A stretch of DNA of 64,000 nt. It comes from Azospirillum griseum. Its GTDB lineage: Bacteria > Pseudomonadota > Alphaproteobacteria > Azospirillales > Azospirillaceae. Each line of letters begins with the position of its first letter. Within the stretch, counting starts at the first letter, position 1. The position numbers were made by a program, and so were the translations under genes. Positions 35,296-44,515 of this stretch are shown in pieces. The DNA lies in assembly GCF_003966125.1 (NCBI RefSeq), contig NZ_RXMA01000015.1, positions 12,254 through 76,253 on the forward strand, given 5' to 3'. Under the pieces are notes generated by a model. It had not been told where the DNA came from. It worked only from the letters and a program-made list of their open reading frames with translations, and ran no database searches.

Positions 35296-36198
35296 TCAGG
35301 AGGGTGCCGCCGCCTGCCGCAAGCTGTCGATGATGAGCTTGAAGGCGGGCAACGTCTGGCGGCGGCTGGGGTAATAGATGCAATAGCCGGGAAAGGGCTG
35401 GCACCAGTCATCCAACACCTGACGCAACGCCCCGCTGCGGATGTGCGGCAACGCCAGATCCTCCGGGACCAGGGCGATGCCATAGCCGCGCAGCGCCGCG
35501 TCGATCATCGGAAAGGAACTGCCGAAGGTGAGTTGCCCATTCACCCGCACGCGCAGTTCCTGATCGCCCTTGCCGAACTCCCAGGCGTACAGGCCGCCGG
35601 CGGTGGCTTGCCGCATGTTGATGCATGTGTGCGCCAACAGGTCCTGCGGGTGTTCGGGAACCGGGCGGTTGGCGAAATAGGCGGGGGAGGCCACCGCAAC
35701 CTGCCGCCAGTCGGGACCGATCCGCAGCGCGATCATGTCCTTTTCCACAGTCTCGCCCAGCCGGATTCCGGCGTCGAACCCATCCTCCACAATGTTGCGC
35801 AGGCCGTTGTCGATGCTCAGTTCCAGCTTGATGTCGGGGTAATCCAGCAGGACCGAATTCAGCTTCGGCCACACCACGCTGTGCAGCGCGTGGTCGGACA
35901 GGGTCAGGCGGATGGTTCCGGCGGGCTTGTCGCGGAAGGCCATCAGGGCGGCGATGTCGGTTTCGATCTCGGCGATGCGGGGGGCCAGCGACTGACGCAA
36001 GCGCTCGCCCGCTTCGGTCGTCGCCACGTTGCGGGTGGTGCGCGTCAACAGCCGGATGCCCATCCGGTCTTCCAGCCGTTTGATCGTGTGGCTCAGGGTC
36101 GATTGCGACACGCCCAGCTTGGCGGCGGCGCGGGTGAAGCTGCGCTCCTCCGCCACGGCGAGAAACCACAACAGATTGTTGAAATCCTCTTTGGCCAT
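35296..36198 (-). CDS. LysR-family transcriptional regulator
   Basis: The 300-residue protein has an N-terminal HTH (FNNLLWFLAVAEERSFTRAA, GVSQSTLSHTIKRLEDRMG) of the DhcR/YafC type and a full effector domain. It is divergent from the IorA/IorB-cyclophilin-ADH operon across 192 bp, where a TTTAT-N11-ATAAA box sits. This organisation is common for oxidoreductase operons controlled by this LysR subgroup. It converges with the NodD/LinR-like regulator. Confidence 0.88.
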   Translation of the reverse strand: MAKEDFNNLLWFLAVAEERSFTRAAAKLGVSQSTLSHTIKRLEDRMGIRLLTRTTRNVATTEAGERLRQSLAPRIAEIETDIAALMAFRDKPAGTIRLTLSDHALHSVVWPKLNSVLLDYPDIKLELSIDNGLRNIVEDGFDAGIRLGETVEKDMIALRIGPDWRQVAVASPAYFANRPVPEHPQDLLAHTCINMRQATAGGLYAWEFGKGDQELRVRVNGQLTFGSSFPMIDAALRGYGIALVPEDLALPHIRSGALRQVLDDWCQPFPGYCIYYPSRRQTLPAFKLIIDSLRQAAAPS

Positions 36199-36226
36199 CG
36201 GTCCCCCGCTGCGGCGTCGGTCATGA

Positions 36227-36247
36227 TTTATGGGCGGGATCGATAAA
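36227..36247. promoter_or_regulatory. LysR-type T-N11-A box
   Basis: TTTAT (36227-36231) and ATAAA (36243-36247) form an inverted repeat with an 11-bp spacer, the textbook T-N11-A LysR-box geometry. It lies 29 bp upstream of the regulator start and about 144 bp upstream of the molybdenum hydroxylase operon. Confidence 0.55.
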
Positions 36248-36390
36248 CGCAAGAGAATTGCCCCCACTAATCGGTTCCGTGCGCCGCCGTTACCCTGCGC
36301 GCTGGTGAACACCCGGCGCGGGTCTGCCCATCGACCACCGCCCCCACCGACAACGACGGCACGCACTGACGGCAAGCACAGGAGGAGGCG

Positions 36391-36837
36391 ATGGATCTGA
36401 CCATCAACGGGGTCACGCAGCGTGTGGAGGTCGAACCCGACACGCCGCTGTTGTGGGTGTTGCGCGACACGCTGGGCATGACCGGCACGAAATACGGCTG
36501 CGGCGCGGCGCAATGCGGGGCCTGCACGGTGCTGGTCGATGGTCAGGCCGTCCGCTCCTGTGTCACCCCGGTGGAGAGCGTCGCCTCCGCCGCCATCCAC
36601 ACCATCGAGGCGGTCGAGACGGATCCCGTCGGGCGCAAGGTGGTGGCGGCCTGGGTCGAACAGCAGGTGCCGCAATGCGGCTATTGCCAATCGGGGCAGG
36701 TGCTGACCGCCACCGCGCTGCTGAAGCAGACCCCGAACCCGACCGACGGGGACATCGCGGCGGCGATGGTCAATCTCTGCCGCTGCGGCACCTACGAGGC
36801 CATCGCCACCGCCGTCCGCAAGGCGGCGGGCGCGTGA
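36391..36837 (+). CDS. Molybdenum hydroxylase small [2Fe-2S] subunit (IorA-like)
   Basis: The 148-residue subunit of the isoquinoline 1-oxidoreductase/aldehyde oxidase type has a plant-ferredoxin-like [2Fe-2S] N-terminal domain (GCGAAQCGACTVLVDG) and a C-terminal four-helix [2Fe-2S] domain (CGYCQSGQ and CRCGTY). It moves electrons from the molybdenum subunit to an external acceptor. The open frame runs to a GTGA junction with the large-subunit gene. Ribosome site AGGAGG lies 6 nt upstream. Confidence 0.92.
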   Translation: MDLTINGVTQRVEVEPDTPLLWVLRDTLGMTGTKYGCGAAQCGACTVLVDGQAVRSCVTPVESVASAAIHTIEAVETDPVGRKVVAAWVEQQVPQCGYCQSGQVLTATALLKQTPNPTDGDIAAAMVNLCRCGTYEAIATAVRKAAGA

Positions 36838-36851
36838 CGGAGAGCAACACC

Positions 36852-39077
36852 ATGACCAACGCCCACCACAGCCCCGCCCTCGCCACGCCGGTCCGGCGTC
36901 CCGTCAACCTGTCGCGACGCGGCGTTCTGGGCGGCGCGCTCGGCGCGTTCGTCCTGGGCGTCACGCTGCCCGGCGGCCCGCTCCGCGCCCAGGGCGCGGC
37001 GGCAACGATCACGCCGGGCACGCGGGTGCGGGCGTTTCTGGACATCCGGCCCGACGGAACCGTGCGGTTCCGCAGCCCCTTCATCGAGGGCGGGCAGGGC
37101 ATCTTCACCGCCATGGCCCAGATCGTGGGCGAGGAGCTGGACAGCGACCCCGCCCGCTTCGAGGTGGAAGGCGCTCCACCCGGTCCCGATTACCTGCTGA
37201 TCGGCGGCATGCGCTTCACCGGCGGCAGCATGTCGGTGCGGATGAGCTATGAGACGATGCGCAGGCTGGGGGCCTCGGCCCGCGTCATGCTGCTGCAGGC
37301 GGCGGCGGCGCGGCTGAGTGTGCCGGTCGCCACGCTGACGACGGAACCGGGGCGGGTGGTCCACGCGGCCAGCGGACGCACCCTGGCCTATGGCGACCTC
37401 GCCGCCGCCGCCGCCGCGCTGCCGGTGCCGCGCGACCCGCCGCTGAAGGCCCCTGCCGATTTCCGTTGGATCGGCAAGCCGGTGCCCCGGATCGACGTGC
37501 GCGACAAGGCGACGGGGCGGGCGCGTTACGCCATCGACCTGACGGTGGACGGCATGCTGCACGCCGCCGTCCAGCACGCCCCGCGTCTGGGCATGGAACC
37601 CGGCCCGATGGCGAACGAGGCGGAGGTGCGACGGATGCCCGGTGTGCATTCCGTCCACACGCTGCCGGGCGCGGTCGCCGTGGTGGCGTCAAGCTGGTGG
37701 CGGGCGCGGCGGGCGGTGGAAACCCTGTCGGTGTCCTGGACGCAGGCCAAGCCGGGAACCGCCCACGCCATGCCGGCGGATTTCTCCTCGGACGGCCACC
37801 GGGCGCGGCTGATGGCCGCCAGCGGCGACGGTGTGGCCTATGAAAGCGATGGCGACGTCGCCGCCGGGTTGCGCGGGGCCGCCCGCGTGGTCGAGGCCAC
37901 CTACGACGCGCCGCATCTGGCCCATGGCCAGTTGGAGCCACCCTCCGCCCTGGCGCGCTGGAACGCCGACGGCACGCTGGAGCTGTGGTGCCCCAACCAG
38001 GCCCCGGAGATGTTCCAGACCGCCGCCGCGTCGGTCGCGGGGATCGCGCCGGACAAGGTCATCCTGCATTCCCCGATGCTCGGCGGCTTTTTCGGGCGGC
38101 ATTTCCTCTACCAGACCGCCAACCCCTTCCCGCAGGCGATCCGCCTGTCCAAGGCGGTGGGGCGGCCGGTCAAGGTGATCTGGAGTCGTGAGGAGGAGTT
38201 CCTGCGCGACGCCCTGCGCCCGATGGGCGTGGCCCGTTTCCGCGCCGGGCTGGACGCCCACGGGCTGCCGGTCGCCCTCAGCGCCGTCGCCGTGGGGGAG
38301 GGGGCGACCGGCCGCTGGTTCGGCCGCCCGCCAAACGGGGTGGACAGTTCCGCCGTGGAAGGCATCGCGGGAAAGCCCTACGCCATTCCCCACCGGCGGG
38401 TCGGGCAAATCCACATCGACGATCCGGCCATCATCGGCTTCTGGCGGTCGGTCGGCCATTCGATGAATGATTTCTTTTACGAAACCTTCTTCGACGAGAT
38501 GGCCGACGCGGGCGGGCAGGACCCGTATGAGCTGCGCCATCGGCTGCTTGCGAACAGCCCACGCCACCGAAATCTGCTGGAGGCGGTGGCCGATCTGGCG
38601 GGTGGTTGGCGGCGCGGCCCCTACACCCACGCCGACGGCAGCCGCCGCGCCCGTGGCGTCGCCATGGCCTCCCCCTTTGGCAGCGAGGTGGCGACGATGG
38701 CCGAGCTGTCGCTGCGCGGCCGGACCCTGCGGGTGCATCACCTGTGGGTGGCGGTCGATCCCGGCAGCGTCGTCAACCCGGCGATCGTCGAGGCGCAGAT
38801 CCGGTCCGCCGCCGCCTTGGGCCTGTCGGCCACCCTGGTGGAAGGGGTGGTGTACAGCGGCGGCGTGCCGCAGGCGCGCAACTTCGACGCCTATCCCGTG
38901 CTGCCGCCCGACCGGATGGCGCGGGTGCATGTCCGCATCGTCGAAAGCGGGGCCAAGATGGGCGGCATCGGCGAACCCGGCCTGCCCGGCGTGCCGCCCG
39001 CCGTGGCCAACGCGCTGGCCAGCCTGACCGGCCAGCACGTCCGCAGCCTGCCGCTGTCGCGCGCGGGGTTTGTCTGA
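36852..39077 (+). CDS. Molybdenum hydroxylase large subunit (IorB-like), Tat-exported
   Basis: The 741-residue protein has a twin-arginine signal (SRRGVLGG near residues 20-27, then a hydrophobic stretch), so the heterodimer is probably exported folded to the periplasm. The xanthine-oxidase-family Mo-pterin domains follow, with GGFFGRHF near 415 and the C-terminal GEPGLPGVPPAVANAL containing the catalytic Glu. Substrates in the family are N-heterocycles or aldehydes. I chose ATG 36852, with GGAGAG 7 nt upstream, over the GTG at 36834 that overlaps the small-subunit stop. Confidence 0.9.
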   Translation: MTNAHHSPALATPVRRPVNLSRRGVLGGALGAFVLGVTLPGGPLRAQGAAATITPGTRVRAFLDIRPDGTVRFRSPFIEGGQGIFTAMAQIVGEELDSDPARFEVEGAPPGPDYLLIGGMRFTGGSMSVRMSYETMRRLGASARVMLLQAAAARLSVPVATLTTEPGRVVHAASGRTLAYGDLAAAAAALPVPRDPPLKAPADFRWIGKPVPRIDVRDKATGRARYAIDLTVDGMLHAAVQHAPRLGMEPGPMANEAEVRRMPGVHSVHTLPGAVAVVASSWWRARRAVETLSVSWTQAKPGTAHAMPADFSSDGHRARLMAASGDGVAYESDGDVAAGLRGAARVVEATYDAPHLAHGQLEPPSALARWNADGTLELWCPNQAPEMFQTAAASVAGIAPDKVILHSPMLGGFFGRHFLYQTANPFPQAIRLSKAVGRPVKVIWSREEEFLRDALRPMGVARFRAGLDAHGLPVALSAVAVGEGATGRWFGRPPNGVDSSAVEGIAGKPYAIPHRRVGQIHIDDPAIIGFWRSVGHSMNDFFYETFFDEMADAGGQDPYELRHRLLANSPRHRNLLEAVADLAGGWRRGPYTHADGSRRARGVAMASPFGSEVATMAELSLRGRTLRVHHLWVAVDPGSVVNPAIVEAQIRSAAALGLSATLVEGVVYSGGVPQARNFDAYPVLPPDRMARVHVRIVESGAKMGGIGEPGLPGVPPAVANALASLTGQHVRSLPLSRAGFV

Positions 39078-39112
39078 CAAGGAGCCGCCTGGATCCAAGG
39101 AGAGTGTGCGCC

Positions 39113-39658
39113 ATGATCGATCACCACACCCGTCCGCTCCTCACCCGTCCGCTCCTCACCCGTCCGCTGTCGCGGCGCGGCCTGATCGGCACGGCCCTGG
39201 CCGTCGCGTCGGGGCTGACAATCGGAACCGCCGTCGCCCAAACCCAGCCGGGCCTTGCCCCGGCCTCGAAGCCAGTGGCTTCGAAGGCGCTGGCACCGGA
39301 GACCATCATGTCCATTCGTTTCGCGTTCAGCGGCCAGACCTTCACCGCCACCCTGTTCGACACGCCGTCGGCCCGCGATTTCGCATCGATGCTGCCGCTT
39401 GATCTGACGATCAGCGACTACGCCACCAACGAGAAGATCGCCTATCTGCCGCGCAAACTGACCGAACAGGGCAGTGGTCCGTTCGACAACGAGGCACCGG
39501 GGGATCTCTGCTACTACGCGCCCTGGGGGAATTTGGCCTTTTTTTACGCCGGATACCGCTGGTCGCGCGGCTTGATCCGGTTGGGCCGGTTGGACGCCGG
39601 TCCCAGGCCGCTGATGACGCGGGGTGAATTTCCGCTGCGCGCCGACCGTCTGTCCTGA
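39113..39658 (+). CDS. Tat-exported cyclophilin-like domain protein
   Basis: The 181-residue protein has a twin-arginine signal (LSRRGLIG near 19-26, Ala-rich cleavage region near 42) and a C-terminal cyclophilin-like fold domain (PF18050-type). Indicators are the SFSGQTFTATLFDTPSARDF-like strand pair and the APWGNLAFFYAGYRWSRG segment. These small proteins often sit next to alcohol dehydrogenase and LysR genes and are of unknown function. It lies 35 bp after the large Mo subunit, with AAGGAG 9 nt upstream of the start. The n-region contains a tandem RPLLT repeat from a 15-bp DNA repeat. Confidence 0.75.
   Translation: MIDHHTRPLLTRPLLTRPLSRRGLIGTALAVASGLTIGTAVAQTQPGLAPASKPVASKALAPETIMSIRFAFSGQTFTATLFDTPSARDFASMLPLDLTISDYATNEKIAYLPRKLTEQGSGPFDNEAPGDLCYYAPWGNLAFFYAGYRWSRGLIRLGRLDAGPRPLMTRGEFPLRADRLS
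39127..39168 (+). repeat. 15-bp tandem repeat in signal-peptide coding region
   Basis: CACCCGTCCGCTCCT occurs at 39127-39141 and 39142-39156, with a partial third copy to 39168. It keeps the reading frame and encodes repeated TRPLL units in the n-region of the Tat signal. Confidence 0.85.
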
Positions 39659-39690
39659 TGTGACATTTCAAAAAGCAAAGGACCAATCCC

Positions 39691-40707
39691 ATGTTGGCCA
39701 CCGTTCTGCATGGTCCCGGCGACGTGCGTTATGAGCCGGTTGAGGACCCGCAAATCCTGAAGCCCACCGACGCCATCATCCGGCTGGCGGCCACCTGCGT
39801 CTGCGGGTCCGATCTGTGGCCCTATCGTGGGCTTCAACCCACCAGCGCCCCCACCGCCATGGGCCACGAATATTGCGGCGTGGTGGTGGAGGTGGGCGGC
39901 GCGGTCAAGACGGTGCGCCCCGGCCAGTTCGTTGTCGGCTCCTTCTGCCTGTCGGACAACAGTTGCCCGCATTGCCGATTCGGCTTCCCATCCTCCTGCG
40001 AACAGCGGGAGTTCATGAGCGGCGCGCAGGCCCCCTACGCCCGCATCCCGCTCGCCGACGGCACGCTGGTCGCCACGCCGGAGTTGCCGCCGGACGACCT
40101 GATCCCCAGCCTGCTGGCGACCTCGGACGTGCTGGGGACCGGCTGGTACGCCGCCGACGCCGCCAACGTGCGCCCTGGGGCCACGGTCGCCGTGGTCGGT
40201 GACGGGGCGGTTGGATTGATGGGGGTGCTGGCCGCCCATCGGATGGGGGCCGACCGGATCATCATCATGAGCCGTCACAAGACCCGCCAGGATCTCGCCC
40301 TGGAGTTTGGCGCGACCGACATCGTGCCGGAACGCGGGGCGGACGGTGTGGCGCGGGTGCGGGAACTGACCGCCGGAGTCGGGGCCGACGCGGTGCTGGA
40401 ATGCGTCGGCACGCAGGATTCGATGGAACAGGCGATCCGCTGCGCCCGGCCCGGCGCGATGGTCGGCTATGTCGGCGTGCCGCACGGCGTGCGGTTGGAC
40501 GGGCAGACCCTGTTCTTTTCGCAAACCGGGCTGATGGGTGGACCGGCCCCGGTGCGGCGCTTCCTGCCGCATCTGATCGATCTGGTGCTGAGCCGCAAGA
40601 TCAACCCCGGCAAGGTGTTCGACCTGGAACTGCCCATCGCCGACGTCGCCGAAGGCTATCGCGCCATGGACGAGCGCCGCGCCATCAAGACGCTGCTGCG
40701 GGTCTGA
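39691..40707 (+). CDS. Zinc-dependent alcohol dehydrogenase (MDR family)
   Basis: The 338-residue medium-chain dehydrogenase has catalytic zinc ligands Cys38 (CVCGSD), His59 and Glu60 (GHEY). The NAD(P) motif GDGAVGLMG is near residue 170. The structural zinc site keeps only three cysteines (Cys92, Cys95, Cys103), the first position being Asp89, so zinc binding there is altered. It is the last gene after the Mo hydroxylase pair and the cyclophilin-like gene and converges with ispE. The substrate is unknown. Confidence 0.88.
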   Translation: MLATVLHGPGDVRYEPVEDPQILKPTDAIIRLAATCVCGSDLWPYRGLQPTSAPTAMGHEYCGVVVEVGGAVKTVRPGQFVVGSFCLSDNSCPHCRFGFPSSCEQREFMSGAQAPYARIPLADGTLVATPELPPDDLIPSLLATSDVLGTGWYAADAANVRPGATVAVVGDGAVGLMGVLAAHRMGADRIIIMSRHKTRQDLALEFGATDIVPERGADGVARVRELTAGVGADAVLECVGTQDSMEQAIRCARPGAMVGYVGVPHGVRLDGQTLFFSQTGLMGGPAPVRRFLPHLIDLVLSRKINPGKVFDLELPIADVAEGYRAMDERRAIKTLLRV

Positions 40708-40779
40708 CGGAGCCGGAGGACGTCCGTCGGTGGGGCCACCCTCTGGCGCCTCTGGGGCGTCGATGGTCCGCCGTTGCCA

Positions 40780-41703
40780 TCACGGGCCATCGGTGCGCAG
40801 ACGGGTGGCGTGCGCCCACCATCCCGGCTCCGCCATCCGGATCGCGGCGGCGGCGGCCTCGGCCTCTGTCGTGGTGGGGTACAGGGCGAAGCAGGTGGCC
40901 CCGCTGCCCGACAGACGGGCCAGCAGGCAGCCGTGGGTGCCCTCCAGCGCGGTCAACACGGTGGCGATCACCGGGGCGACGGTCAGCGCCGGGGCGGTCA
41001 GGTCGTTGCGGCGCGCGCGGAGCGCCTCGGCCAGCGCCGCGACGCTGCCCGGCGCGTGGGTCAGGCGGGCGGGGGTGGAGAAGGGGGCCGGGCCGCGCGC
41101 CCGGAACACCGCCGGGGTTGGGACCGGCACGTTGGGGTTGACCAGCACGACCGGGCAATCGGGCAGGGCCGGGGCCGGGGCCAGCTGATCGCCGACACCG
41201 CCGAAATGGCGGTTTTCCCCGACGACGCAGACGGGGATGTCGGCTCCCAACCCGGCGGCAACCTCGAACAGGACCGGCGCGTCCGGCGGCAGGCCCCAGA
41301 GCCGGGCCAGCGCCCGCAGGCAGGCCGCCGCGTCGGCGGACCCGCCACCGATGCCCGACGCCACCGGCAGATTTTTGGTCAGGGTGATCCGCCCGCTTGC
41401 CCGTCGGCCCAGGGAGTCGGCCAACCGCCGGGCGGCGCGCGTCACCAGATTGCCGGCGGGATCCTCCCCCGCCAGCGCGGCGGCGAAGGGGCCGCAGATC
41501 GACAGGGTCAGATCGGCGTCGCCGTCCGCCACCTCCAGCGTCAGCGTGTCGCCCAGTTCGGTGAAGGCCACAAGGCTGTCCAGCTCGTGGAAGCCGTCCG
41601 CGCGCTTGCCGGTGACGTGCAGATACAGGTTCAGCTTGGCCGGGGCGGCTTCGGTGATCCGTTGGGCGGGGGTATGGGCGGGGGTGGATGCGGTGGCGAT
41701 CAT
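40780..41703 (-). CDS. ispE: 4-diphosphocytidyl-2-C-methyl-D-erythritol kinase
   Basis: The 307-residue GHMP kinase of the MEP isoprenoid pathway phosphorylates CDP-ME. Motif 1, [10 protein letters not shown], is near residue 20, and the ATP-binding loop [16 protein letters not shown] near 92-107 is complete. ATG 41703 was chosen since the conserved start follows within 20 residues; a further in-frame ATG at 41757 lies in the preceding gene's stop region. It is 57 bp downstream of a small hydrolase gene. Confidence 0.94.
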   Translation of the reverse strand: MIATASTPAHTPAQRITEAAPAKLNLYLHVTGKRADGFHELDSLVAFTELGDTLTLEVADGDADLTLSICGPFAAALAGEDPAGNLVTRAARRLADSLGRRASGRITLTKNLPVASGIGGGSADAAACLRALARLWGLPPDAPVLFEVAAGLGADIPVCVVGENRHFGGVGDQLAPAPALPDCPVVLVNPNVPVPTPAVFRARGPAPFSTPARLTHAPGSVAALAEALRARRNDLTAPALTVAPVIATVLTALEGTHGCLLARLSGSGATCFALYPTTTEAEAAAAAIRMAEPGWWAHATRLRTDGP

Positions 41704-41760
41704 GCCCCTTGTGTCGCACCGATGGGGGCGGGGAGGCAAGACCCGCCCCCATGCCATGTC

Positions 41761-42318
41761 TCAGCTCTGGGCGATCAGCTCCTTGACCAGGGTTTCGCCC
41801 ATCGGCCAGGGGCCGAACCCCGACGCGACGTTGATGTGCCCGACCGCCCCGGCGTTGAGGAAATCGGCCCCCCACAGCACGGCGAAGGCGCAGGCCCGTT
41901 CGGTGCTGCAATAGGGGTCGTTGTCGCTGCCGACGACGATGGTGTTGAAGGGCAGCGGATCGGTCGGGATGGGGGCGAAGACATGGACGGCGGGGGGCGT
42001 GTGCTCCGCCGATTCGACGTCGGTCGGGCCGACCAGCAGGGCACCGGCCACCTTGTCCACGCTGCCGCTGCGGGTGCCCGACGCTGCCCAATGGGCCACC
42101 AGCGCGCAGGACGCGCTGTGCGCGACCAGAATCACCCGCCCCGGCGTGACCAGGATCGCCGATTCCAACCGGGCCATCCATTCGGACGGGACCGGCTGGT
42201 CCCAATCGGCCTGTTCCACCCGGCGCGCGCCGGGGATGCGGGCCTGAAGCCAGCTTTGCCAGTGATCGGGGCCGGAGTTTCCCAGGCCAGGAAGAATCAA
42301 AACGGTTGGATGCGTCAT
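41761..42318 (-). CDS. RBBP9/YdeN-family serine hydrolase
   Basis: The 185-residue small alpha/beta hydrolase has [17 protein letters not shown] near the N-terminus, the family hallmark. The predicted triad is Ser68 (AHSASC), Asp134 (DNDPYC) and His161 (GHINV). It is probably an esterase of unknown substrate. ATG 42318 begins at the conserved strand; the open frame extends to 42447 but overlaps the divergent chemoreceptor region. Ribosome site is weak. Confidence 0.82.
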   Translation of the reverse strand: MTHPTVLILPGLGNSGPDHWQSWLQARIPGARRVEQADWDQPVPSEWMARLESAILVTPGRVILVAHSASCALVAHWAASGTRSGSVDKVAGALLVGPTDVESAEHTPPAVHVFAPIPTDPLPFNTIVVGSDNDPYCSTERACAFAVLWGADFLNAGAVGHINVASGFGPWPMGETLVKELIAQS

Positions 42319-42384
42319 TCTTTCAACCCAGAAGCGGCATGGATGGCGTATAGTACGGCCCCAAGACCGTGGGGCAACCGCCCG

Positions 42385-43677
42385 ATGGCTGGGGTCAGCA
42401 ATGCGCCCGATCCGACCATCGCCAAGAGCGGCCACGGAGCGGGTCATTCAGGGGGGGAAGTCTTGGAGATCAGCGCCACCATCGCTCAGGACATTTGCGA
42501 TCACATCGGCCGCGAACTGGACGTCGTCGTGTCCTTCATGGGGCAGGGCGGGAAGATCATCGCCTCCACCGCGCGGGAGCGGATCGGGTCCACCCACGCG
42601 ATCGCTGCCGACATCATGGCGCGTCGCATCGACGAACGCGCCGTGAGCAAGGACGAGGCCGCCAAATCCGGCGGTTCGATGCGCGAAGGCTACAACATCG
42701 CCATCGATATGGAAGGCGAACGGGTCGGCTCGCTCGGCGTGGCCGGTCCCGCCGATCAGGCCCGCCGCTACGCCCGTGTCGCCCGTCATTGGGTGCTGTC
42801 GATGCTGCGCGCCGACGGGGCCGATTCGCAGCGCGCCAAGGTGGTGCGCGAGATGAGCGACCGGCTGGAGCGCGAGGTCGGCGGGCTGGCCAGCGAAATG
42901 GCCGAGGCCGGGCGCAAGCTGGAAAGCGCGGTCAACGCCGTGCGCAAGGCGGGCGGCGACTGCCTGCGCCAGACCGCCGACGCCGCCGGGGCCGCCCGCG
43001 CCGTCGATGGGTCGGTCGGCAACATCGTCGGCATGCTCGACCGGCTGTCCTCCACCTCCATGCAGATTTCCGGCGACACCAGCAAGGCGCGCGAAATCAG
43101 CCAGGCGGCGGCGGTGGACAGCGACCGCGCCACCACGGTGATGACCTCGCTGCGCGCGGCGGCGGAACAGATCGCCAGCGTGGTCAAGCTCATCAACGCC
43201 ATCGCCAGCCAAACCAACCTGCTGGCGCTGAACGCCACCATCGAGGCCGCGCGCGCGGGCGAGGCCGGTCGCGGCTTTGCCGTGGTCGCCAACGAGGTGA
43301 AGGCGCTGTCGCGCCAGACCGCCGACGCCACCAAGCAGATCGCCGATCAGGTGTCGAACCTGCAAAAGGAAACGGCGGCGGTGGACGAGGCGCTGGGCCG
43401 CATCCATTCGACCATCGGGTCGATCCAGACCATCAACGGCACCGTGGCGGCGGCCATCGACGAACAGGCGATGCTCACGGCGGAGGTGTCGCGCGCGCTC
43501 GACCGCTCGCGTCAGGACGCCATGGCCGCCGAACAGCGCATCGTTGGGGCCGAACAGTCGCTGGGCAGCGTCAACAAGACCTTGGACGATCTGGGCAACC
43601 TCAGCCAGACCATCACCACGCGGGCGGGCGGGCTGACCAGCCGCGTCGGCGACGTGCTGCGTCAGGCGCGCGGGTAA
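42385..43677 (+). CDS. Cytoplasmic chemoreceptor with sugar-diacid-recognition (CdaR-like) sensor
   Basis: The 430-residue protein has no membrane helix. Residues about 27-150 resemble the putative sugar diacid recognition domain of CdaR ([20 protein letters not shown], then [17 protein letters not shown]). From about 170 it is a methyl-accepting signalling domain with the hairpin tip [20 protein letters not shown]. This suggests a soluble receptor sensing an internal acid metabolite and signalling to CheA. Start ATG 42385 is the first in-frame ATG; a TTG at 42463 with GGGGGGAAG upstream, directly before the sensor, is an alternative. Confidence 0.8.
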   Translation: MAGVSNAPDPTIAKSGHGAGHSGGEVLEISATIAQDICDHIGRELDVVVSFMGQGGKIIASTARERIGSTHAIAADIMARRIDERAVSKDEAAKSGGSMREGYNIAIDMEGERVGSLGVAGPADQARRYARVARHWVLSMLRADGADSQRAKVVREMSDRLEREVGGLASEMAEAGRKLESAVNAVRKAGGDCLRQTADAAGAARAVDGSVGNIVGMLDRLSSTSMQISGDTSKAREISQAAAVDSDRATTVMTSLRAAAEQIASVVKLINAIASQTNLLALNATIEAARAGEAGRGFAVVANEVKALSRQTADATKQIADQVSNLQKETAAVDEALGRIHSTIGSIQTINGTVAAAIDEQAMLTAEVSRALDRSRQDAMAAEQRIVGAEQSLGSVNKTLDDLGNLSQTITTRAGGLTSRVGDVLRQARG

Positions 43678-43686
43678 GACCTTGTT

Positions 43687-44463
43687 CTAAGACGCCGTGG
43701 TCGCCCCGTCGTCCGCGTGATCGCGGGCGGCGGGGGCGGCACCGCCGGGCAGCGGCACGATCAGGCGGCGTTTGGTCGGCTGCTTGGCGGCGCGGCGCGA
43801 CGACACCCCGGCGAAGATCTGCTTCGACGCCTCGATCATCGTCACCCCGGCGAAGGCCTTGAACCAGCGCCCGCCGACCTCTTCCCAGGCGGGCGCGGTC
43901 TTCAGCAGGACGTGGGAGCGCAGCGGCGGCATGAACAGGGCGTGGCCGGTGCGTTCCGGCACGAACATCGCCTCCCGCAGCACCTGTTTGAGCTGCGAGG
44001 CGGAATAGGGAAAGCCGTGGCCGAACGGGGTCCAATCGGCCCGCGCCCACAGACCGCGCCGGTTCGGGACCACGGTCAACACCCGTCCGCCCCCGGCCAG
44101 CACCCGCCAAATCTCCCGCATCATCGGGCGCAGCTGCTCGGTGCCTTCCAGCCCATGGACCAGCAGCACCCGGTCGATGGTGTTGTCGCCAAAGGGCAAA
44201 TCGGCCTCGTCCCCCAGCGCCACCATGCCCGGCCCTTCCGGCGGCCAGAAGGTGACGCCCTGGCTGGCGGGCATCACCGAGACGACGCGGTCGGCCTCGC
44301 CGATGAAGGGGCGCAGATAGGGAGTGGTGTAGCCGATGCCCATCACGATCTGCCCGCGCAGGTCCGGCCAGATGGCGCGGATGCGACGGCGGATCATCCG
44401 ACGGGACATTTGCCCCAGGTCGGACTCGTAGAACTCCCGCAGATCGACGATATCGGTGTACAT
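43687..44463 (-). CDS. Class I SAM-dependent methyltransferase
   Basis: The 258-residue methyltransferase of the UbiE/Methyltransf_11 kind has the SAM-binding strand IVMGIGYTTPYL (an altered form of GxGxG), the acidic DNTIDRVLLVHGLE motif and a MREIWRVLAGGGRVL motif. The C-terminus is a basic then Ala/Asp-rich tail. It is divergent from gloB with only 52 bp between starts, a pairing common in alphaproteobacteria. The substrate is unknown. Confidence 0.8.
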   Translation of the reverse strand: MYTDIVDLREFYESDLGQMSRRMIRRRIRAIWPDLRGQIVMGIGYTTPYLRPFIGEADRVVSVMPASQGVTFWPPEGPGMVALGDEADLPFGDNTIDRVLLVHGLEGTEQLRPMMREIWRVLAGGGRVLTVVPNRRGLWARADWTPFGHGFPYSASQLKQVLREAMFVPERTGHALFMPPLRSHVLLKTAPAWEEVGGRWFKAFAGVTMIEASKQIFAGVSSRRAAKQPTKRRLIVPLPGGAAPAARDHADDGATTAS

Positions 44464-44515
44464 GATGACCCGAGCCTAGCACGGTTTGCAGCGCAACAGC
44501 AGGGAGTTCGCCGTT

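Noticed and set aside
39536-39546. T-rich run near 39,540 as a terminator
   Set aside because: It lies inside the cyclophilin-like coding sequence and has no stable stem before it.
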